Source of the DNA: Lactuca virosa
Taxonomy: Eukaryota; Streptophyta; Magnoliopsida; Asterales; Asteraceae
Reading direction: 5' to 3'
Assembly: GCA_928212115.1 (NCBI GenBank)
Contig: CAKMRJ010005523.1
Coordinates: 149,021,106 to 149,085,105, forward strand
DNA: 64,000 nucleotides
A program made the translations under genes and the position numbers. Under the pieces are notes generated by a model. The model was not told the DNA's origin. It did no database searches and saw nothing but the letters and a program-made list of their open reading frames with translations. Shown here one piece after another: positions 1 to 8,440 of the stretch (its first letter is position 1; each line of letters begins with the position of its first letter).

Positions 1-24
1 GATAACGATTCATTACCTCCAAAA
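1..24 (-). mobile_element. LTR fragment B, left piece (split by element A)
   Basis: These 24 bases continue at 10844 once element A and one copy of its target duplication are removed. They therefore belong to the same minus-strand LTR as 10839-11238. Nothing else can be read from so short a piece. Confidence 0.55.
20..24. repeat. Target-site duplication of element A (CAAAA), left copy
   Basis: CAAAA directly precedes the TGTAAC start of the 5' LTR and recurs at 10839-10843 right after the TGACA end of the 3' LTR. A 5 bp duplication is the normal product of gypsy integrases and proves that the whole element is one insertion. Confidence 0.9.
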
Positions 25-99
25 TGTAACAACCCGTTATTTCAGGTCAATATAATGTCTAAAAGTCGAGTCTTGTAATCTTTTTGTGAAGTAATAAGA

Positions 100-730
100 A
101 TATGATCGAAAATGAAACGTTCAAAAAGTTTCGTTTTAGTACCTTATGTGGTAGATATCGTCATAAGGTTTCCAAAAATATAAAGAACACTAAAATCCAA
201 GTTATAACGAAGGAGTTATGACCATTCTAAGATTCCCGACAAAACCGGCAATACGGATAGACGTAAAAACGCAAAGTTTCGATACAATAGTTTTTAGCCT
301 TATGTATCTAAATTAAAGTCGTAGATATCCCAAAACCGTGAACTTACGTAAAAAGAACGCCCAAATCTGACTTCGTATGAGGAAGTTATGATTTTTCGAA
401 GTTTCTGACCTAGCAGTTGACAACTAAAAATTTGAAATAGAGATCGAGCGGTCTTTAGCCGACACAACCTAAACGAAAGTTGAAGTCCCCGAGAATATTA
501 GCACAACGGTAAAAAGTCTGACGAAAATGGACATCAGACGAAGGAGTTACGGAATTTAAACGGACTTCTCTAGGTCCGGCCTGGTAATAAAAAAATAATT
601 AAAAATAAATTCAAAATTAGCCGACGAAGTCTAAACGAGAGTTGTAGAGTATATTCTCACCTACGCGTGCATATAAACAACGTCGAAAACGGAGCTCATA
701 CGCGAAAGTTACGGATTTTACAAGTTCTAG
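100..730 (+). repeat. Four diverged ~165 bp repeats in U3 of element A
   Basis: The core (G)AGTTAYGR recurs at 213, 383, 544 and 706, with spacings of 170, 161 and 162 bases. Each core is preceded by AAAGAAC or GTCTGACGAAAA-type sequence, and three of the four are preceded by an (A)AAGTYGWAG motif. The same four-unit array occurs in the LTRs of E (cores 14151, 14322, 14482, 14642) and F (33175, 33346, 33505, 33666). Confidence 0.7.
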
Positions 731-755
731 GCCTAAAATCCGAGGCTGTCAGGTC

Positions 756-871
756 TGCCACGACGTGGCACAGTTTGCCGCGACCCGACAAGTGACTGAG
801 AGCGTCGAATCAATGGAAGAGGATAAGGTCAGCCCACCACGATGTGGCACACCCTTTGCCACGACGTGGCA
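756..871 (+). repeat. Odd-length palindromes upstream of the TATA box (A U3)
   Basis: TGCCACGACGTGGCA occurs at 756-770 and again at 857-871, with a variant (CCACGATGTGG) near 837. The arms GCCACG/CGTGGC flank a single central base. The cluster ends about 16 bp before the TATA box and is repeated in the 3' LTR (near 9173 and 9275). Confidence 0.7.
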
Positions 872-886
872 CCCAAAAATCTACCC

Positions 887-894
887 TATAAATA
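887..894 (+). promoter_or_regulatory. TATA box of element A 5' LTR
   Basis: TATAAATA in a GC-richer context, at the boundary expected between U3 and R. Transcription would start roughly 30 bases downstream, near 920. The same box occurs at 9303 in the 3' LTR and at matching places in the E, G and K LTRs. Confidence 0.75.
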
Positions 895-1119
895 GCAGCT
901 TAAGGGTGCCGGGTTTAGTGCTCATCTCTTTCCGTCTAAGTGCTGTTACTCTGCGAAATTACCTCGATAAACCATCCCGAAGCCCCGGTTTTCATACTCG
1001 AGCCCCGAAGGAAGTTTTGCACTCACGAGATCCCCGAGAATCCCGAGATTTCAACTCTCTCGAATCGAAGTTCTGCTCGATTATTCTCTCAACTACTTCA
1101 AATCAACCACTTCAATCAA

Positions 1120-2179
1120 GTGAGTTCATACCCCTACAACCACACTTTAAATACGTTTTTAACTGCTTTTAAACACTTTTAAGGGGGGGGGGAATACAAG
1201 TAAACACACGGCTAAAATCATGTGAAACATCGATCTTTTGCTATACTTTTCATACTGTTGTTTTAACTATCATATGAAGTTGTTATCATGCAAAACACTT
1301 CACAACACAACTTTACCCTCTTGGGGTACAATATGTTTTATAAATACAAATATGTTTTATTTATACGTTTACATACAAATGCATCATATCAAGGGTAACC
1401 ATCTTTGTTAAACCATTTTATGCATTCAAAGAACTTATGATTTATGCTTTGTCAAACATTGTGAAATAGGATAAGTATTTCATACAAAACTATCATACTA
1501 ATACAGACTTAGTTGAGAATCCGTGAGACTTATATCTTCAACGCTACCTTTTTGCGAAAAGGTACAACTTAAAGCCCTGTCTATTATAACCAGAGTCTCC
1601 CGTGGGAGAGCGTGTCAAATGTGTATAGATCTATACGGGAAGTCATGATCCCGCGCCCTGATTGTTAGCTACAGTCCTTTGGGTGACATTTTGGCGTAAA
1701 CGATACGACGCCTGAAGACCGTCGCCACATGCATATTATGTTTAGTATGGTTATAAAACTCACCAGATAGACAATTATTATAGTATTATGAACTTATGAA
1801 CGAGTAGCTATTAAAACTATTCTCTATCTAACAAGTGCGGTCTTCTTATAGTTTTGCTATATAAAACTATGCCTCAACTTTTTAAGCAGGTCGGTTGCTT
1901 GCGATTTTCGGTCTTAGAGACTGCCTGTACTTTAGGAAAATAAGGGTTTTTCCTGCAACTAAAACAATCAAATAATAGGAAAATAAGGGATTTTCCTGGT
2001 GCAACTATTTACAATTCACAACACGAACATTCATATGCATTTCATACTTGTATAAGAAAATAAGGGATTTTCTTGGAAAACGAACGAACTTTGGAATGGC
2101 ATACATTTTCTCAAAACTGCTTATGAACTCACCAACTTAAATGTTGACACTTTTTCTTTGAAATAACTTGTATTCTCAG
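1120..2179 (+). other. Predicted intron inside the element A LTR
   Basis: The donor GTGAGTT follows TCAA at 1120. The acceptor TTGTATTCTCAG ends at 2179 after an AT/T-rich stretch and is followed by GGAACC. Equivalent donor and acceptor pairs sit between TATA box and primer site in the LTRs of F, G and, less clearly, D and E. Splicing would remove about 1060 bases while keeping the primer-binding site. This is inferred from consensus and conservation; no transcript data are available. Confidence 0.45.
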
Positions 2180-2423
2180 GGAACCACTAAGCAGGTTTGG
2201 CAACCAACTTTTAGGGATTAACGCTCTGACGTTAATTACTTCTTTTGAAAGATGTTTATGTATTTATCTTTTGAACATGTAACAAATACAACTATGTAAA
2301 CATTTTGAAACCTTTATATGTATGGTGGTGTGTACTTTCCTTACTATGAACTGTTATGATACTGAATATGACGTCCTCCGCCCCCGAACGTTTCCGCCGT
2401 TCTGGTTTGGGGGTGTGACAGAT

Positions 2424-2435
2424 TGGTATCAGAGC
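2424..2435 (+). promoter_or_regulatory. Primer-binding site of element A (initiator Met-tRNA)
   Basis: TGGTATCAGAGC lies three bases after the LTR end. It is the standard plant primer site complementary to the 3' end of initiator methionine tRNA, where minus-strand DNA synthesis starts. Confidence 0.92.
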
Positions 2436-2884
2436 ATTGTTTATAGCGAATTAAGTATATCAAAACCATTTTGGTATACCACTATAAACACAACTGGGCA
2501 AAAACACTCTGAGTAAGAGTCATACTTTTAAAAATTAAATTTATTTGATTTTTGTAAAGTAAGCATGCATTCGTTTCATACTAATAACAGTGTCATAAAT
2601 AGATCAATATAGAAGTATTATAAATAATTTGTGCAGTGCAGGTAAGCCTTGGGACATGTAATCGGAACTGGGATGAATATAGCCCGATCAACTATATTTG
2701 TCCAAGAGCCGACTAACGTATGACAAGGAGTGTCTGCAGTGGACAACAAATTTAAAACTTACGAAGAGCATATCATTAAGAATACTATGGGAGTATTTGA
2801 GTATCTTCAACCGTCAAACTTAAGGGTAAACTTTACATGCTTTAGCTTATAGTCAATTCTTAACCCTATTCTCGTATAAACTCA

Positions 2885-3496
2885 ATGGCTGGATTCCATC
2901 ACCTCGGTGACCCCTACTACCCCAATCAAGGTAACGAGGGATGGATTGTAGACGACCCAGAAGAGGATGAGGAACCCATGGAGGAAGAGGAAGAGGAAGG
3001 CTCTGATGGGACAGACTCAGAACCAGAAGTAATCAACCCACCAGCCATCCGCCCTCCTGTGGTTCGAAGAGGTTTTCAAGGACCAACTCTTGTCTGGGGA
3101 AGCCACATCCATCATTGGAGCCAGCAGCAAGGACTGCGTCCTCCTTACGGTATGTGTCGGGACTTCTACCATGTCAGCGGAGGAAGTTCAGCTAATCGAG
3201 CACTCCCAGTTATGCTAGGCAAACTTGCCAATTAGGCTTACCAATCAGGAGTCCAAGCGAACCGGATTCGCGAAGCCGACGTAGAGATACAAGGTAACAC
3301 AGCCGATATCCGTCGCCTGGACAGGTTGCAGGAGGGTGCCCAACTCCACACCGACACACTCCGAGACCAGCTAAACACAACCCTGTCTGAGATAAGAGAA
3401 ATGAGGAAGCAGCAAGCAGCCTTTGACAGGCGTCTCATGGGAGCCCAACAATCGGATGCGGAATCGAGCTCCAAGCGCAAACCACATCGCAAGTAG
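2885..3496 (+). pseudogene. Extra pre-gag ORF of element A, interrupted by one stop
   Basis: One frame runs 203 codons from ATG 2885 to TAG 3494-3496, with a single in-frame TAG at 3233-3235. The N-terminus carries GDPYYPNQG (residues ~8-16), then a strongly acidic stretch (residues ~23-48, mostly Glu/Asp), then a Pro-rich segment. After the internal stop comes a charged, heptad-like helical region (RIREADVEIQ through EMRKQQAAFDRR) and a basic end (KRKPHRK). It sits between the primer site and gag, about 460 bases past the LTR. A similarly built ORF occupies the same place in element G (28367-29175). I do not recognise the family. The regular codon structure on both sides of the stop argues that it was once translated whole. 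Confidence 0.6.
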
Positions 3497-3855
3497 TACT
3501 TGCCCGACTCCCAAATTTTGATATAGAATAGGAACCCTCGACTAAAAGTCATACTTTCTTTAACTTTCTACAATCGGGGACCTTTAGAATGGTCAATTTT
3601 GTTCTATCTTCGGATGTAACACAACAAATATGTTTAATATATATAGGACATATCTCTTTCGTGTGTTAATTCTGTGCATTCCTTTCGAGTTCATGAGTTT
3701 ATCTATTGCTATTCAAACTCCATTTTTGTGAATCAAACTCGAAGCCCTGTGTAGGTCAAACCAAATTTTAGACTATTAAAGATGGTTAACTCATTATCAT
3801 TCAACCCTCGACCACCAAAACTAATGACCTTTCATTTTTAATTCTTGGCAGCGCG

Positions 3856-4998
3856 ATGCCTCCTCGTCCAAACCTAAGACCCAGGCCGAACACGATACCA
3901 ACACCACCTCCACCACCAACTCATGATCCGGCTATGGTCCAGTCTGCTATCACAGCAGCAGTAACCGCCGCCCTCTCACAAATAAACTCCAACGGAAATG
4001 GAGGGGCAAGAAGCAGCACAAATCATTCCAACCATGGCACTGGTCATGGTCAAGTAAGGGAATGTACTTACAAGGAGTTCTCAAACGCAAAGCCAAAAAC
4101 ATTTAATGGCACCGAGGGAGTCATTGCACTGATTCAATGGTTCGAAAAGACCGAAACGGTCTTTGAGATCTGCTCCTATCAAGAAGCAAGCAAAGTCAAG
4201 TTCGCCGCTTGCACCCTCACCGACCGAGCCCTCACTTGGTGGAAAAGCCATGTGAAGTCCGTGACTCTCACCGTCGCCAATGCCTTAAGTTGGGAAGACT
4301 TAAAAGTTCTTCTACTGGAGGAATACTGCCCAAGGGGCGAGATACAAAAGCTAGAGCAATAGCTCTGGAATCTGAAGATGACTGGGTCTGACCTAGTAGC
4401 CTACACGGCCAGGTTCAGCGACCGTGCCGCTTTGTGCCCTGCCATGGTCAACCCATAACCGAAAAAGGTTGAGAGGTACATTTGGGGGTTGTCACCCCAG
4501 ATTCAAGGTCACGTCTTGGCCTCCAACCTTATCACTTTCAACAGCGCTAAGCGCCTGGCTCAGCGACTCATCGACCACGGAATCAAACAGAGTACTGTTG
4601 CAGCTACTGTCGACTCATCAAAGGAGGTACGGGGCCAGGGAAGGCCTTGGAACAAAAGAAGGGGCCAAACCCAACAGGGGAACCCCAAGAAACAACAAGT
4701 GGTAGCAACTCATGCAGTTACTGTTCCTGCCACCACTGCACCCACAAGTTCATACAGTGGGGGATTTCCATAGTGCAACCAGTGCAGCTTCCATCACCAC
4801 GGTCCTTGCAGTGACTTCAAATGCACCAGGTGCAATAAGCAGGGGCATACGACCCGCTTCTGCAAGGAGCCAGCCCAACAAGCCGCCCCTACTGCTAATG
4901 CCGTAATAAGCCGCGCCTGCTTTGAGTGCGGAGCCACGGGACACTACCGCAGGGACCGCCCGAAGGCAAACAACAGGAATACTGGCGGAAGGGGCCGA
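3856..4998 (+). pseudogene. gag: Element A gag (capsid and zinc knuckles), broken by stops
   Basis: Structural protein that assembles virus-like particles around the element RNA. The frame opens at ATG 3856 (MPPRPNLRPRPN) and is continuous with pol. The capsid region contains ECTYKEFSNAKPKTFNGTEG and later ALTWWKSHV, hallmarks of plant gypsy capsids. Two zinc knuckles follow: CTRCNKQGHTTRFC and CFECGATGHYRRDR, the second with its last Cys changed to Arg. In-frame stops are TAG 4360-4362, TAA 4456-4458 and TAG 4771-4773, so no full Gag can be made without readthrough. The ATG at 4999 lies inside the gag-protease junction and is not a natural start. Confidence 0.85.
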
Positions 4999-7340
4999 GT
5001 GTTCGCAATGGGACAGGATGAAGCCGTTGCAGACCCCACTATTGTTATGGGTACGTTTCTTCTCGATAACTCGTATGCATGCATTATGTTTGATAGTGGA
5101 GCGGAGAGGAATTTTGTAAGTCATAAATTTAAAGGCCAGCTGAAACAAACACCCCAATCATTAAGTGAACCATTTATAGTAGAAATGGCCAACGGTAAAA
5201 CAGAAGGCACTAAGGAAATATACTTAAACTGTACCCTAACTCTAAACGATAATCCTTTTCCAATCAGCCTCATGCCAGTCTCGATTAAGAATTTCGATGT
5301 CATCATAGGCATGGAATGGTTGAGTTCTCATCGTGCGGACATTTTATGTTACGATAAGGCCGTTCGCCTTAATCTGCCAACCGACAAAACCCTCATTATC
5401 TATAGCGACAAACCCAGTACCACTCTTCGTATTATCTCGTGTATCCAAGCTCAGAAGTGCCTACGCAAGGAATGTCATGCGTTTTTAGCACATGTCGTGG
5501 ATGTGAAACGCGAAGTCCAGGACATCAAGAGCGTGCCTGACGTATGCGAATTTCCGAATGTTTTTCCCGAAGATCTTCCAGGAATACCACCCACGAGACA
5601 AGTCGAATTCAGAATCAATCTGACTCCCGGAGCTACCCCAGTAGCCAAAGCGCCCTATCGACTAGCCCCAGCAGAGATGCAGGAGCTATCCAGCCAACTG
5701 AATGAGCTACTCAGCAAAGGATTCATCAGGCCGAGCTTCTCGCCTTGGGGAGCACCAGTGTTGTTTGTGAAAAAGAAGGATGGATCCTTCAGGATGTGCA
5801 TCGACTACCAAGAGCTCAACAAACTTACCATCAAGAACCGATATCCCCTACCACGAATCGACGACTTATTCGACCAACTCCAAGGAGCCAACTACTTCTC
5901 CAAGATCGATCTGAGATCGGGATATCACCAGATGCGAGTCCTGGAGAGTGATATTCCCAAGACGGCCTTCCGAACAAGATACAGGCATTACGAGTTTGTA
6001 GTGATGCCGTTCGGACTAACCAATGCCCCTGCCGTATTCATGGACTTGATGAATCGGGTATGTCGTCCATTCTTGGATAAATTTGTGATAGTATTCATAG
6101 ATGACATACTCATTTATTCAAAAAGTAAAGAAGAGCATGGCCAACATCTGAGACAGGTCCTAGAGACATTACGAGCAGAGACACTTTATGCGAAGTTCTC
6201 AAAATGCGAGTTTTGGATTAGGAAGGTGGACTTCCTAGGTCACGTGATCAGCGAGGAAGGAATCCACGTGGACCCATCTAAGATCAAGGCTATCGAAAAT
6301 TGGTCTGCACCAACTACACCAACGGAGATTCGCCAATTTCTAGGCCTTGCTGGTTATTATCGAAGGTTCATTCAGAACTTCTCCAGCCTCGCAAAACCTC
6401 TTACCTCCCAAACTCAGAAAGGTGTGCCTTATAACTGGGAAGTAAAGCAAGATGCTGCATTTCAAAATCTGAAACAGGCCCTATGCAGTGCACCCATTCT
6501 TTCTCTTCCAGAGGGGATCGAAGATTTCGTGGTGTATTGCGATGCTTCGAATCAAGGGTTGGGCTGTGTGGTAATGCAGCGAGGAAAGGTTATTGCATAT
6601 GCCTCACGACAACTGAAAACACATGAAGTCAACTACACCACTCATGACTTAGAACTTGGAGTTGTGGTCTTCGCTCTAAAGATCTGGAGGCACTACCTAT
6701 ATGGTACCAAGCGCACCATCTTCACAGACTACAAGAGCCTTCAACACATATTCGACCAGAAGGAGTTAAACATAAGACAACGACGTTGGGTCGAATTGCT
6801 CAACGACTACGAATGTGAGATTCGTTACCATCCGGGAAAAGCCAATGTGGTGGCTGATGCCCTTAGTCGTAAGGAGTACTCTGGTCGAAGAGTGAAGTCA
6901 TTAACCATGTCGATCCATTCACATCTGTCAACACAAATCAAGGAAGCTCAAATAGAAGCCTTTAAACCCAAGAACGTGACAGGTGAAACCCTTAGAGGGA
7001 TGGACAAAAATTTAGAGATCAAGAGTGACGGAGTGCCCTACCTCATGAACCGAATCTGGACACCAAAGTTTGGTGGGTTCAGAGAGATAGTTATGAACGA
7101 AGCACACAAGACTCCATACTCCGTACACCCAGGTTCAGATAAGATGTATCTGGATCTTAAACAACTCTACTGGTGGCCAAACATGAAAGCAGAAATTGCT
7201 ATCTATGTAAGCAAGTGCTTGACTTGCGCCAAGATAAAAGTAGAACACCAGGAGCCCTTAGGTCTACTCCATCAACCCGAAATACCTGAGTGGAAATGGG
7301 AACAGATTTCCATGGACTTCATAACAAAATACCCAAGTCT
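4999..7340 (+). pseudogene. pol: Element A pol: protease, reverse transcriptase, RNase H, integrase N-part
   Basis: Continuation of the gag frame, open from 4774 to 7368. Domains in order: aspartic protease with MFDSGAERNF (about 5088) and the flap-side VIIGMEWLSSH; reverse transcriptase with LFVKKKDGSFRMCIDY, KIDLRSGYHQ and active site VFIDDILIYS (about 6090-6120); RNase H with VVYCDASNQG (about 6530) and HDLELG; integrase zinc-binding HHCC region ending CLTCAK (about 7100-7230); and the first integrase acid in SMDFITK (about 7314). All catalytic acids seen are intact. The frame is lost by a one-base shift near 7330-7345, after which integrase continues in the next frame. An alternative upstream start is not needed, because plant gypsy elements of this type use one gag-pol polyprotein. 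Confidence 0.9.
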
Positions 7341-8387
7341 CAGGGTGGTCACGACACCATTTGCGTGATCGTCGACAGACTAACTAAGTCTGCTCATTTC
7401 TTACCGATCAAGGAAACTAATAAGATGGAAAAACTAACGAGAACCTACATCCGAGAGATCGTGCGACTTCATGGAGTGCCGATGTCTATCATCTCGGACA
7501 GAGACAGTAGATTCACTTCCAGATTTTGGCAATCGTTGCAAAAATCCATGGGAACAAGGTTGGATATGAGTACAGCCTATCACCCACAAACTGACGGACA
7601 GAGTGAGAGAACGATCCAAACCCTAGAAGACATGTTGTGAGCATGTGTAATCGACTTTGGTAAAGCGTGGGATGTTCACTTACCTTTAGTCGAGTTCTCT
7701 TATAACAACAGTTATCATACTAGTATCAAGACTGCTCCATTTGAAACCCTTTATGGCCGTAAGTGCAGATCACCTCTGTGCTGGGCGGAAGTAGGCGACA
7801 CGCAGTTGGCAAAAGGTCTAGTCCCTGATAGCGCTCTCACTGGTCCGGAGATCATTAGAGAAACGACTGAAAAGATCGTTCGAATTCGAGAACGTCTGAA
7901 AGCCTCGAGGGATAGGCAAAAGAGCTATGCCGACAAAAGACGAAAACCCTTGGAATTTCAGGTTGGTGACCGTGTTCTACTGAAGGTCTCACCCTGGAAG
8001 GGAATGATACGCTTTGGGAAGCGTGGAAAACTAAATCCAAGGTACATTGGACCCTTCGAAATTACTTCAAGGATTGGTCCAGTGGCTTATAGACTTCAAC
8101 TTCCGATCGAGCTTAACAAACTACATCCCGTGTTTCACGTATCTAACCTGAAAAAGTGTTTGTCCGACGAAACTCTTGTGATTCCACTCGACGAAATCGA
8201 ACTTAACGAAAATCTTAACTTTGTGGAAGAACCCGTCGAGCTCATGGATAGGGAAATCAAACGAACTAAACAGAGTCGCATACCAATAGTGAAGGTCCGC
8301 TGGAATGCTAAGCGGGGACCTGAATTCACATGGGAGCGAGAAGATCAGATGCAACAGAAGTATCCGCATCTCTTCCCTAGTCACTAA
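7290..8387 (+). pseudogene. pol: Element A integrase core and chromodomain-like C-terminus
   Basis: The integrase core continues in a shifted frame: VIVDRLTKSAHFLPIK, second acid in ISDRDSRFTSRFWQ (about 7495), catalytic Glu in TDGQSERTIQ (about 7595). A TGA at 7638-7640 interrupts DML-ACVIDF where related copies have Arg (CGA to TGA, a cytosine-deamination type change). The rest is open to 8387: GPFEI-type C-terminal domain and a chromodomain-like tail with SRIPIVKVRW and EFTWERED, ending KYPHLFPSH. In chromoviruses this tail is thought to guide integration towards marked chromatin. Confidence 0.88.
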
Positions 8388-8404
8388 ACTTTTATTTCGT
8401 AATT

Positions 8405-8421
8405 AATTTCGGGACGAAATT
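8405..8421 (+). other. Hairpin just upstream of the polypurine tract (element A)
   Basis: AATTTCG-GGA-CGAAATT is a perfect 7 bp inverted repeat with a three-base loop, starting 17 bases after the pol stop. The same motif precedes the polypurine tract in D and, shorter, in G. Confidence 0.6.
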
Positions 8422-8427
8422 CCCTCT

Positions 8428-8440
8428 AACGGGGGGATGA
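8428..8440 (+). promoter_or_regulatory. Polypurine tract of element A
   Basis: AACGGGGGGATGA lies directly against the TGTAAC start of the 3' LTR. It is the expected plus-strand primer. The 5' LTR lacks it, which confirms orientation. Confidence 0.85.

Larger units (their letters stand above)
25..2420 (+). repeat. Element A 5' LTR
   Basis: It matches 8441-10838 throughout, begins TGTAAC and ends TGACA just before the primer-binding site. U3 holds four diverged ~165 bp units (about 100-730), odd-length palindromes near 756-871, and a TATA box at 887. A strong splice donor lies at 1120, a G-run followed by AATACAAG near 1183, a hairpin at 1636-1653, and a splice-acceptor-like TTCTCAG at 2179. 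Short ORFs in this LTR (for example 765-1172) recur in the 3' LTR and show no protein-family features. Confidence 0.93.

Noticed and set aside
765..1182. Overlapping ORFs of 135 and 80 codons in the A LTR (and 9070-9598 in the 3' LTR)
   Set aside because: They lie across the promoter and R region, exist in both LTRs only because the LTR is duplicated, and have no protein-family features.
3233..3235. Programmed readthrough of the TAG in the pre-gag ORF
   Set aside because: The following base context is not a recognisable readthrough signal, and other stops in this copy are plainly mutations, so decay is the simpler reading.
3238..3552. Minus-strand ORF of 104 codons opposite the pre-gag ORF
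   Set aside because: Shadow of the plus-strand coding sequence; the plus frame is continuous with the acidic N-terminus and matched in element G.
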